From: an uncultured Prevotella sp.
GTDB lineage: Bacteria > Bacteroidota > Bacteroidia > Bacteroidales > Bacteroidaceae
NCBI GenBank assembly: GCA_900554835.1
Contig: USJD01000108.1
Location: forward strand, 1 to 12,061
Direction: 5' to 3'
DNA length: 12,061 nucleotides
Numbering within the stretch: the stretch's first letter is position 1; each line of letters opens with the position of its first letter. The translations under genes and the position numbers were made by a program. The notes beneath the pieces are model-generated. The model saw nothing but the letters and a program-made list of their open reading frames with translations, made no database searches and was not told the origin of the DNA. Below, in pieces: positions 1 through 6,315 of the stretch.

Positions 1-190
1 CTTTTAGCCCTCCTTTGAATACGTGTACCCTATTTTTTGAAGACTGAGTAGTTACCATCCCCTATCTCATACGTAAAAATCCGTTAAGAAACCTAACTAT
101 AAATATTAATAATCCCAAATCGTAATTTTTCGCGCACAGGAGCATAGTTTTATCTTCTCATCAATTATGATTTCTGGATTATAAAAGCAC

Positions 191-223
191 AAAATGGTCA
201 TGATCACAGTTGTCACATTTTTT
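191..223 (+). repeat. GTCAC-rich repeat, copy 1
   Basis: This 33-base element has a GGTCA start, a central TCACAGTTGTCACA core and a T-rich end. It matches the reverse complement of 307-339 almost throughout, with two substitutions in the GTCA-rich half and one small change before the T run. Copies 1 and 2 therefore form a long inverted repeat around an 83-base centre. Seen directly; function unknown. Confidence 0.8.
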
Positions 224-306
224 AGAGTACCTATCCCTTCCCCAAAGTATGTATACATAAATTATTTCCTTTCAAATTGAAAGCACAAAAATCACATATC
301 TACCCT

Positions 307-339
307 AAAAACTGTGACAACTGTGACCGTGACCATTTT
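307..339 (-). repeat. GTCAC-rich repeat, copy 2 (inverted)
   Basis: Read on the minus strand this copy has three GTCAC words in a row (GGTCAC, GGTCAC, then TTGTCACAG), followed by a T run. It is the inverted partner of 191-223. The regularly spaced short words look like binding sites for a protein, but no such protein can be named from the window. Confidence 0.8.
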
Positions 340-374
340 AACAGGTCTTAAACAAGCATTCAATGGATGTTAAT

Positions 375-404
375 TTGTCACAGTCACAGTTGTTACAGTT
401 TTAT
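375..404 (+). repeat. GTCAC-rich repeat, copy 3
   Basis: This copy has the same orientation as 191-223. It reads GTCACAGTCACAGTTGTTACAG followed by TTTTA when split at its words, so one GTCAC has become GTTAC. It is less similar at its left edge, where the AAAATGGTCA start of copy 1 is not kept. Confidence 0.7.
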
Positions 405-450
405 CTATATTCATTACTGAGCCTACTTTTAAAAGGGGTATATTTAGAAT

Positions 451-477
451 TCAGTCTGACCTGTGTGGTCATTCTGA
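451..477. repeat. Imperfect inverted repeat
   Basis: TCAG and CTGA form the outer arms and GACC and GGTC the inner arms, around a TGTGT loop, with a symmetric 3-by-3 internal mismatch. It lies 56 bases past the fhs stop. There is no T run on either side, so it is a poor intrinsic terminator. Its role is unknown. Confidence 0.45.
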
Positions 478-532
478 GTGAAACATAACAATCGGCTCCA
501 TTGGCATATAACTTTTGAGAAATTCCAGCTGA

Positions 533-2197
533 TTAAGACAAGCCGGTAATTTCACCATTAACAACATCAATACGTTCAGCCTGAGGACTCTTTGGCAAAC
601 CAGGCATACGCATGATAGGACCAGCAATGACAACAATCATCTCTGCACCCATATTAACAGTAATATCACGTACATGCAATTCAAAACCCTCTGTAGGACC
701 ATAGGCCTTCGCATCAGTAGAGAAGCTATACTGTGTCTTAGCGATACAAACTGGGAATTTCTCTGCACCCAACTTCTTGATTTCATCTATCATAGCCTTG
801 GCAGAATCGCTCAAAGTTACACTACCTGCTCCATAAAGATTGAAAGCAACAGACTCAATTTTCTTCTCCACAGACTCATCATCACCATAAGCCAGATAAA
901 GAGGTGAAGAAGGACGCTCATCAATAGTCTTCACTACCAATTCTGCCAATTCTACAGCTCCCTTTCCACCTTCAGCAAAGGCACTGTTGACAGCAAAACC
1001 GCAACCCATTTCTTCACAATGCTTACGCAGCACCTCAATTTCCTCATCTGTATCAGTAGCAAACTTATTGAAGGCAATGACAACTGTCTGACCGAAACTC
1101 TGCAAGTTTCTGACATGCTTATCAAGATTCCAATAACCATTCTCCATACCAGCGATATTTGGTTTCTTGATATCTTCCAGAGCCACTCCACCATGCATCT
1201 TCAGCGCCTGAAGAGTAACGACCAGCACTGTCAGGTCTGGCTGCAATCCTGTTTTACGGCATTTGATATCATAGAATTTCTCTGCACCCAAATCAGCACC
1301 GAATCCAGCCTCAGTAATAGCATAGTCGCCATATTCAAGAGCAGCGGCAGTAGCCATTATAGAATTACATCCATGAGCAATATTGGCAAAAGGACCACAG
1401 TGTACGAAAGCAGGCGTTCCCTCAGTAGTCTGTACGAGATTTGGCTTCAACGCATCCAGCAACAATGCCACGATACTACCACCTACTCCCATATCTTTCA
1501 CGGTGAAAGGCTTGTCGTCCTCAGTAATACCAAGCAGGATATTGTCGATGCGGCGGCGGAGATCATCGATACTTGTGGCAAAACACATGATGGCCATAAT
1601 CTCAGAAGCCGGAGTAATATCAAAGCCAGTTTCTGTCTCAATGCCATTCTTATCGCCAAGACCGGTGATGATGCGGCGCAAACCACGATCATTTACATCC
1701 ATCACACGACGCCAGAGAATCTTCTTGAGCTTGAATCCTTCTGCCTCATGCTGGTAACGGTAATTATCGAGAAGGGCAGCAATCATGTTGTTGGCTTCAG
1801 TAATAGCATGGAAATCGCCTGTAAAATGGAGGTTGATTTTATCCATAGGAAGTACCTGAGCATAGCCACCGCCAGCAGCTCCTCCTTTCATACCAAAGCA
1901 AGGACCCAGCGAAGGTTCTCTGAGAGCCACCACAGCATTCTTGCCAATCTTCTGCATACCAAGTGCCAGACCCACGCTCACCGTAGTCTTACCATTGCCA
2001 GCCTTGGTTGGACTGATAGCAGTAACAAGGATAAGATGATGACCGGCAAACTTCTCTTTGTCAATAGCCCCGGTAGTCACCTTAGCAATATATCTACCAT
2101 AATTTTCGATTTGGTCCTCATGAAGACCCAGTTCAGCTGCCACGTCGTTAATAGGGCGCAACTTTACTGATTTTGCGATTTCAATATCTGATAACAT
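533..2197 (-). CDS. fhs: Formate--tetrahydrofolate ligase
   Basis: Fhs joins formate to tetrahydrofolate using ATP and gives 10-formyl-tetrahydrofolate, a cytoplasmic one-carbon donor for purine synthesis and related routes. The 554-residue protein is full length for the family (about 550-560). A P-loop-like segment, TAISPTKAGNGKTT (about residues 59-72), matches the family's ATP site, and the conserved REPSLGPCFGMKGGAAGGG block follows near residues 93-111. The start (MLSDIEIAKS) fits known N-termini. The gene lies 75 bases after pyrD on the same strand, and no TAnnTTTG box was seen in that gap, so it is probably transcribed with pyrK-pyrD, though this was not tested. No clear terminator was found just past its stop. 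Function is confident from family similarity. Confidence 0.96.
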   Translation of the reverse strand: MLSDIEIAKSVKLRPINDVAAELGLHEDQIENYGRYIAKVTTGAIDKEKFAGHHLILVTAISPTKAGNGKTTVSVGLALGMQKIGKNAVVALREPSLGPCFGMKGGAAGGGYAQVLPMDKINLHFTGDFHAITEANNMIAALLDNYRYQHEAEGFKLKKILWRRVMDVNDRGLRRIITGLGDKNGIETETGFDITPASEIMAIMCFATSIDDLRRRIDNILLGITEDDKPFTVKDMGVGGSIVALLLDALKPNLVQTTEGTPAFVHCGPFANIAHGCNSIMATAAALEYGDYAITEAGFGADLGAEKFYDIKCRKTGLQPDLTVLVVTLQALKMHGGVALEDIKKPNIAGMENGYWNLDKHVRNLQSFGQTVVIAFNKFATDTDEEIEVLRKHCEEMGCGFAVNSAFAEGGKGAVELAELVVKTIDERPSSPLYLAYGDDESVEKKIESVAFNLYGAGSVTLSDSAKAMIDEIKKLGAEKFPVCIAKTQYSFSTDAKAYGPTEGFELHVRDITVNMGAEMIVVIAGPIMRMPGLPKSPQAERIDVVNGEITGLS

Positions 2198-2272
2198 TAT
2201 CTTTTTATAAAAGTTATATTATAAGTTAGAAAGTTCTAATTGCCTGATGGCATGAGTTTAGCCAACATTCGA

Positions 2273-3181
2273 TTACTTGATGGCGCCAATGATTTCATGT
2301 ACCGAAGTACAACCATGCTGGTCGAGCCAGTCATTGATTCCGTCTTTCACCTTCTTGGTCACAGCCGGGTCAACGAAGTTAGCCGTACCGATTTCGATGG
2401 CAGTAGCACCACACATCAGGAATTCGATAGCATCCTTGGCAGTAGAGATACCTCCCAGTCCCACTACAGGAATCTTCACAGCATGAGCCACATCATAAAC
2501 CATACGCAGAGCCACAGGCTTGACACATGGTCCGCTCAGTCCACCCGTACGGATACTCAACAGTGGCTGTCGTTTTTCAATATCTACAGCCATTCCCATC
2601 AGTGTATTGATGAGAGAAACAGAATCTGCACCCTCAGCCTCACAAGCTCTGGCGATGTCAGCAATATTGGTAACATTAGGCGAGAGCTTTACGATGAGGG
2701 TCTTGTGATAAACCTGGCGCACAGCCTTCACCACGCTGGAAGCCCCCTCGCAAGTCACTCCGAAAGCCATTCCCCCATCCTTCACATTAGGACAAGAGAT
2801 GTTGAGTTCAATAGCAGGAATCTTATCAAGTTCATTGATACGAGCAGCACAGGCAGCATAACTCTCAGGAGAATGTCCCGAAACATTGACAATCATATTT
2901 GTGTCGATGTCCTTAATCTGCGGATAGATGTTTTTGCAGAAATAATCCACACCTTTGTTCTGCAGTCCCACACAATTGAGCATGCCCTGTGGAGTTTCAG
3001 CCATACGAGGATAATCATTACCCTCACGCGATTCCAAAGTAGTACCTTTCACGATAATACCACCTATTTCTTCCAATGGTACGAAATCGGCAAATTCCAA
3101 ACCATATCCGAATGTGCCGGAAGCAGTCATTACCGGGTTTTTCAACTTCAGATTATGTATATTTACATTTAATGATGCCAT
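2273..3181 (-). CDS. pyrD: Dihydroorotate dehydrogenase B, catalytic subunit
   Basis: This is the FMN-binding subunit of class 1B dihydroorotate dehydrogenase, which oxidises dihydroorotate to orotate in UMP synthesis. The 302-residue protein is full length. Expected family features are present: an N-terminal MTASGTFGYG block (about 18-27), the KGTT segment with Lys45, and the LNISCPN motif with Cys130, the cysteine that serves as base in class 1 enzymes. A glycine-rich phosphate-binding segment, GLGGIS, lies towards the C-terminus. Class 1B is indicated by the neighbouring pyrK, which starts the cluster 57 bases upstream. The class 1B enzyme passes electrons through PyrK to NAD. The start at 3181 follows an AT-rich stretch with no obvious Shine-Dalgarno, which is usual in this phylum. 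Confidence 0.96.
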   Translation of the reverse strand: MASLNVNIHNLKLKNPVMTASGTFGYGLEFADFVPLEEIGGIIVKGTTLESREGNDYPRMAETPQGMLNCVGLQNKGVDYFCKNIYPQIKDIDTNMIVNVSGHSPESYAACAARINELDKIPAIELNISCPNVKDGGMAFGVTCEGASSVVKAVRQVYHKTLIVKLSPNVTNIADIARACEAEGADSVSLINTLMGMAVDIEKRQPLLSIRTGGLSGPCVKPVALRMVYDVAHAVKIPVVGLGGISTAKDAIEFLMCGATAIEIGTANFVDPAVTKKVKDGINDWLDQHGCTSVHEIIGAIK

Positions 3182-3238
3182 AATAATAATATATTACATT
3201 TGCGTTCTATCTTTCTTCAAACGCTCGGTTGATTTTAT

Positions 3239-4018
3239 TTACAAATTCCAAAGAAGTTTCTTAGTATTGAAAACCGGTCCTTCCTTGCAGACGCAAAGAT
3301 TTCCCTTGGTTGTTTTCTCCACACAGCACAGACAAGCGCCCAGACCGCAGGCCATCATGTTCTCCAGCGAAACCTCGCACTCCACGTTGGCCTTCTGTGC
3401 ATACTTAGCCACACTCACCATCATAGGTTTAGGACCACAGGAAGAAATCATATCGAAGCTCTCGTGCTGCAAAACAGAATGATTGGTTACAAATCCCTGC
3501 TCACCTGCACTGCCATCCTCGGTAGTAATACATACTCTTCCGATTTTAGCAAACTCATCAAGTTCGAGCAAATCCGTTGCCTTTCTTGCACCGAGAAGGA
3601 AGATAGGTTCAGCCCCCATATCCTTGATGCATTTTCCGAAATAGAGCAAAGGAGCCACACCTACGCCGCCACCAACAAGCAGGAAATTCTGCCCTGCTTC
3701 TGCAGGCATGGTAAATCCATTACCCAATGGAAGCACACAGTTGAGATAATCGCCAGCCTGTAGTTTACCCAACTGACGAGTACCATTACCAATCATGGCA
3801 ACAAGCAACCAAAGCTCATTTCTATCACGATCCACAAAATTGATGGAGATAGGTCGGCGCAACATGGTATTAGGTTCATGCTCCACCTTGACTTCAACAA
3901 ATTGTCCAGGACACATTTCAGGAAGTGGCTTATCATCGGTAAGCTTAATCAAAACATGCTTGTCACTCAATGATTCCACTGAAACTACTTTAAGATCTAA
4001 AATGTATTTTTTCATCAC
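3239..4018 (-). CDS. pyrK: Dihydroorotate dehydrogenase B, electron-transfer subunit
   Basis: PyrK carries FAD and a 2Fe-2S cluster and moves electrons from PyrD to NAD. The 259-residue protein shows the expected order: a ferredoxin-reductase-like FAD domain with RRPISI (residues 54-59), a nucleotide-binding GGGVGVAPL (116-124), and a C-terminal cysteine cluster with Cys224, Cys229, Cys232 and Cys244 in CX4CX2CX11C spacing, as in PyrK iron-sulphur sites. Cys231 and Cys242 are extra nearby cysteines. It is first in the leftward cluster, with a well-formed promoter 128 bases upstream and a leader holding candidate hairpins. Two methionines in a row begin the protein, so the start could be 4018 or 4015. 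Confidence 0.95.
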   Translation of the reverse strand: MMKKYILDLKVVSVESLSDKHVLIKLTDDKPLPEMCPGQFVEVKVEHEPNTMLRRPISINFVDRDRNELWLLVAMIGNGTRQLGKLQAGDYLNCVLPLGNGFTMPAEAGQNFLLVGGGVGVAPLLYFGKCIKDMGAEPIFLLGARKATDLLELDEFAKIGRVCITTEDGSAGEQGFVTNHSVLQHESFDMISSCGPKPMMVSVAKYAQKANVECEVSLENMMACGLGACLCCVEKTTKGNLCVCKEGPVFNTKKLLWNL

Positions 4019-4139
4019 TACGATTTAATATGTTTCTTGTTCGACTACTTTTGGCTGCATTCAGCCTATGTGATTTACATACTGCCCAGCATGATTTTAC
4101 GTACTTCCCGGATGAGGTTACCGGGCAAAAATCAGAAGC
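4019..4139 (-). promoter_or_regulatory. Candidate structured leader of pyrK
   Basis: If transcription starts about 7 bases past the -7 box, the pyrK mRNA has a leader of about 120 bases. Three pairings are visible. CCCGG (4107-4111) pairs with CCGGG (4121-4125). TGCCC (4083-4087) can pair with GGGCA (4123-4127), which shares bases with the first pairing, so the two exclude each other. GGCTG (4053-4057) pairs with CAGCC (4062-4066) around CATT. There is no U run, so this is not a classical terminator-type attenuator. The regulatory role is inference. Confidence 0.35.
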
Positions 4140-4145
4140 ATGATG

Positions 4146-4176
4146 CAAAGGTAATGCAAATTTTCGACAAAACAAA
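4146..4176 (-). promoter_or_regulatory. Promoter for the pyrK-pyrD-fhs cluster
   Basis: On the minus strand, TTTG (4176-4173), 19 bases, then TACCTTTG (4153-4146) match the Bacteroidota housekeeping promoter pattern in both boxes and spacing. It lies just past the leftward terminator at 4211-4250, so the cluster is insulated from the regulator gene upstream. Confidence 0.75.
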
Positions 4177-4210
4177 AGAAAATACACATATTTTATTTTT
4201 ATAGAGAAAA

Positions 4211-4250
4211 AAGATGCAGAATCACACCCAGAGGAATGATTCTGCATCTT
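4211..4250 (-). terminator. Intrinsic terminator, leftward
   Basis: A perfect 14-bp stem (4211-4224 with 4237-4250) with a 12-base loop is followed on the minus strand by a run of T (TTTTTTCTC). It probably ends the transcript of the regulator gene at 4529-5077, about 280 bases beyond that gene's stop, and stands directly before the pyrK promoter. Confidence 0.85.
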
Positions 4251-4528
4251 AAACGAAAGAACAAAATAATCAATTCTGAAGAATTAAAAAAGGCATCATA
4301 AATTCCCTTTTACGGAAACCCAACCTTCCGTCAAGACGTCATTCTGATCAATATATAGATTTCATTCAGGCTTCATACGGGCTCAAATTCTGACTTTCAT
4401 ATAGACGACATTCAGATCTCATCCGAACCACAATCGAGCCCAAACAACCCACAGTCGAATTCAATACAGGCTAATATATAACTATGATTTTGCCTTCACT
4501 AATCCTTCATTTCAAAAAGATATTGCGA
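4251..4528. other. Non-coding spacer below the regulator gene
   Basis: This stretch lies between the leftward terminator and the stop codon of the regulator. It has no credible gene. Its middle part carries the degenerate 23-bp repeat at 4340-4431; the rest shows nothing recognisable. If the terminator is the true end, it forms a long 3' untranslated region of the regulator mRNA. Confidence 0.5.
4340..4431. repeat. Degenerate 23-bp tandem repeat, four units
   Basis: Units begin at 4340, 4363, 4386 and 4409, exactly 23 bases apart. Each starts with CATTC(A/T)G or AATTCTG, and three carry a TCATA- or TCATC-like word near their middle. Decayed further units may extend to about 4470 (AATCGAG, CAGTCGA). 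The period is not a multiple of three, so a coding repeat is unlikely. Confidence 0.55.
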
Positions 4529-5077
4529 CTACTTTTTGGGAACAAAAGTCTCCCAGGTCTGATCATCGTAGAAAATTCTAATTTCGGTAATTTTGCGCTG
4601 CGGCTTGTCAACATATTTCACACTTTCATGAGGCTGATTTTTTGGTGTATGATTTACACCGGGCAAATTAGGCCGATCAAAAAGCGAGCCTTGATGCATC
4701 TGTGAAGAGGCTGACGAAGCCGCATTGGCTGAAGAAGCATGAGAAGAAGCTTCAGCAACTGACTGGGAAGCATCGTCGCCAAAATCAAAAGCCAGTCCAC
4801 CGATAGCAGGAGAAGCGCCAGACGTACTTGAAGATGGAGTAGAGAAACCATCATTCTGATTCTCATTTTCTATATACATAGGAGGAGTTCCGTAGAGCAA
4901 CCATTCGAGTCTTACCTGCGGAAACTTTTTATGAATGGCGTCTATGTGATTGAGCGTCGGTTTGGTACGATCATTGAAAATACTGCTCAGCGAAGCCTCA
5001 CCAATTCCTGTAAGCTGAGAGAAACTCTTCTGGGTGAGATGCTGATCCTCCATGATAAGTCTGATTCTATCTTTCAT
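4529..5077 (-). CDS. XRE-family helix-turn-helix regulator with Ser/Ala-rich linker
   Basis: The predicted protein has 182 residues from the ATG at 5077. Residues about 1-60 form a Cro/CI-type helix-turn-helix (LTQKSFSQLTGIGEASLSSI), so it should bind DNA. A low-complexity linker rich in Ser, Ala and Gly follows (about 75-130). The C-terminus ends in a basic then acidic segment, KPQRKITEIRIFYDDQTWET, which I believe recurs in Bacteroidota XRE proteins, although its function is unknown to me. The frame stays open upstream to 5173, but those 32 residues are basic, Trp/Phe-rich and unlike the family, so the inner start is preferred. A -7-like box lies at 5218-5225. Targets cannot be told from the sequence; the palindromes upstream are candidates. 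Confidence 0.88.
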   Translation of the reverse strand: MKDRIRLIMEDQHLTQKSFSQLTGIGEASLSSIFNDRTKPTLNHIDAIHKKFPQVRLEWLLYGTPPMYIENENQNDGFSTPSSSTSGASPAIGGLAFDFGDDASQSVAEASSHASSANAASSASSQMHQGSLFDRPNLPGVNHTPKNQPHESVKYVDKPQRKITEIRIFYDDQTWETFVPKK

Positions 5078-5185
5078 ATCTTTAAGTTGTAGAAATTTAC
5101 ATTTATTAAGTTTTCTAAAGACCCACCTGAAGCCACCAAAAAGCCATCTTTGAAATATGCGATTTCGGAACAATGGGGGGTAATA

Positions 5186-5206
5186 GGGCTAAAAAAGCCC
5201 TTTTTT
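5186..5206 (+). terminator. Hairpin with T run, rightward orientation
   Basis: GGGCT (5186-5190) and AGCCC (5196-5200) flank a loop of five A and are followed by six T on the plus strand, the form of a short intrinsic terminator. No rightward gene lies before it. On the minus strand the same hairpin would sit near the 5' end of the regulator mRNA, without a following T run. It may stop antisense transcription or be a leader structure. Confidence 0.45.
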
Positions 5207-5217
5207 CTTAGACTTTA

Positions 5218-5225
5218 CAAAGATA
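5218..5225 (-). promoter_or_regulatory. Candidate -7 box for the XRE regulator gene
   Basis: On the minus strand this reads TATCTTTG, a full match to TAnnTTTG. The nearest TTTG upstream (5245-5242) is only 16 bases away, shorter than the usual 19-21, so the -33 box is uncertain. Use of this box would give a leader of about 130 bases that includes the hairpin at 5186-5200. Confidence 0.5.
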
Positions 5226-5292
5226 AAACTTTTTTTTGAAACAAACGAAAAATCTAAAGATTATTTGCATTTTTAAACTTTATATTTCGATA

Positions 5293-5347
5293 TTTATATT
5301 TATAAACATAATCTATAAAAGTCGGTTTTATAGTTTATATTTATAAA
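5293..5347. repeat. Pair of identical 14-bp palindromes
   Basis: TTTATATTTATAAA occurs at 5293-5306 and 5334-5347. Each is a 6-bp inverted repeat (TTTATA/TATAAA) around TT. The starts are 41 bases apart, close to four helical turns, which would put both on one face of the DNA. They lie about 70-120 bases upstream of the regulator's candidate -7 box and could be operators; that is inference. Confidence 0.5.
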
Positions 5348-5596
5348 TCTACATTTATAGTTCCATCTATTTTACAAAGTATTAGTTTAATAAATCGACA
5401 TAATTCACTGGTTAATCTATGCTTAAAACCTTAAAATATCGTAGTTTTGGGCGATTTATGCAAAGTTTATGGTTCAAATAATGAATTTCGCCTTTTTTGT
5501 TTCGAACTAAAAAAAGCTAAAACGCTGGTTTTCAACCTATTACAAAGCTTAAAATTTACATGTATATTTATTCACTTTAGAATATTAAACTATCAT

Positions 5597-5622
5597 TTTA
5601 CATTTATACTTGTAAATATAAA
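5597..5622. repeat. Interleaved inverted words
   Basis: TTTACA (5597-5602) and TTTATA (5603-5608) are followed by TGTAAA (5611-5616) and TATAAA (5617-5622), which are their reverse complements in the same order. The two pairings cross rather than nest, so this is more likely a protein-binding site than a simple hairpin. Confidence 0.4.
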
Positions 5623-6031
5623 CAAATAAAAACCGTCTTTAGTTTTTAAGATTTACTATTTTAAATCTTAAACTCTGTTTTGATTTACATATTTAAATAA
5701 CTAAACTTCAAAATCATAAATCCTATTAAATGTTAACACTAAATTTTAGAAATTCTAAAATGCTCTATTTTTCTGTTTTTCTCGTTCTCGCAGACGAGTC
5801 CGAATCTACTCTCAAATTCGAGAGTTTTGAGCCACAAAAAATTAGAAAAAGACACATAACGCACTGATATACCGATATTTACATAAAACAGGGCCATTCA
5901 GAGAAAAGCGAGAATCTAGCTCAGAAAAGTGCAAAAATAAGTAAAACCACGGTCAAAATCCTCCTTTGAAGCCATTTTTAAGCCTCAAAATCTCCATAAA
6001 CAAGCCTAAAACTCTCAAAATTTACATTTTT

Positions 6032-6080
6032 CAAGCCCTTTCTTTCAGCGATTGAGAAAGAAGCAGCCTCAATGGGCTTG
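6032..6080. other. Potential two-part stem-loop
   Basis: CAAGCCC (6032-6038) pairs with GGGCTTG (6074-6080), and inside it TTCTTTC (6040-6046) pairs with GAAAGAA (6056-6062) around a 9-base loop. An 11-base unpaired segment sits on one side. No T run follows on either strand. It may be part of an untranslated or small RNA; nothing else supports this. Confidence 0.3.
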
Positions 6081-6136
6081 AGATAAACAAGTAAAAACCC
6101 CTCATTCCACCCTACCATATCTGGACGAAAAGAATC

Positions 6137-6171
6137 AAAAAAAGAGGTGATTCCTTATCGGATCACCTCTT
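6137..6171 (-). terminator. Intrinsic terminator of holA
   Basis: AAGAGGTGAT (6142-6151) and ATCACCTCTT (6162-6171) form a 10-bp stem, extended by CC/GG with one bulged base. On the minus strand it is followed by a run of seven T. It lies about 145 bases beyond the holA stop codon. The plus-strand side has no T run. Confidence 0.85.
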
Positions 6172-6315
6172 CAATATGCTGTCAGAAAACGAGGGAAAAA
6201 CATTCCCCCCACCCTTCACAAACAGAAAACTCAGCTCAGAAAACATGGTTCAGGAGCAGACTCATTTCTCAGAAAGACCTCCTCAAAAATGAAGAATTTG
6301 AGAGTTTCCACATCA

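Larger units (their letters stand above)
1..532. other. Gene-free left end with GTCAC-rich repeats
   Basis: No convincing coding region lies here on either strand. The stretch is AT-rich and contains three copies of a GTCAC-rich repeat, annotated separately, an AAAGCACAAAA word at about 184-194 and again at 279-289, and an imperfect inverted repeat at 451-477. No good TAnnTTTG promoter box was found. It separates the 3' end of fhs from whatever lies left of the window. Confidence 0.6.
5226..6141. other. Long AT-rich gene-free region
   Basis: About 0.9 kb without a credible gene; the only open frame of note (5447-5629, TTG start) has a Phe/Leu/Asn-rich product like nothing known. The left half is very AT-rich and holds two identical TTTATATTTATAAA palindromes, a TTTACAT word repeated in one orientation, and interleaved inverted words at 5597-5622. 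The right half has a compact potential stem-loop at 6032-6080. No TTATCCACA-like DnaA boxes were seen, so an origin is not supported. No tRNA or rRNA was recognised. Confidence 0.5.

Noticed and set aside
1019..2170. Long open frame on the plus strand, antisense to fhs (383 codons)
   Set aside because: It lies wholly inside the confident fhs gene on the other strand; its product is Ser/His/Ile-rich and resembles no family. Open antisense frames are common over such genes.
2240..3172. Plus-strand open frame antisense to pyrD (310 codons)
   Set aside because: It is the mirror of the pyrD coding frame, with His/Ser/Arg-rich composition and no recognisable domain.
3990..4247. Small leftward gene upstream of pyrK
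   Set aside because: The frame runs through the terminator, promoter and leader of pyrK, and the product has no recognisable features.
5078..5173. Upstream extension of the XRE regulator
   Set aside because: The frame is open, but the added 32 residues are unlike the family, whose N-terminus begins directly at the helix-turn-helix.
5442..5449. Plus-strand TAGTTTTG as a promoter
   Set aside because: It matches TAnnTTTG but has no TTTG at the right distance and no gene downstream.
5226..6141. Replication origin in the AT-rich region
   Set aside because: No DnaA-box-like TTATCCACA words were seen, and no dnaA or other usual origin neighbours are present; AT richness alone is not enough.
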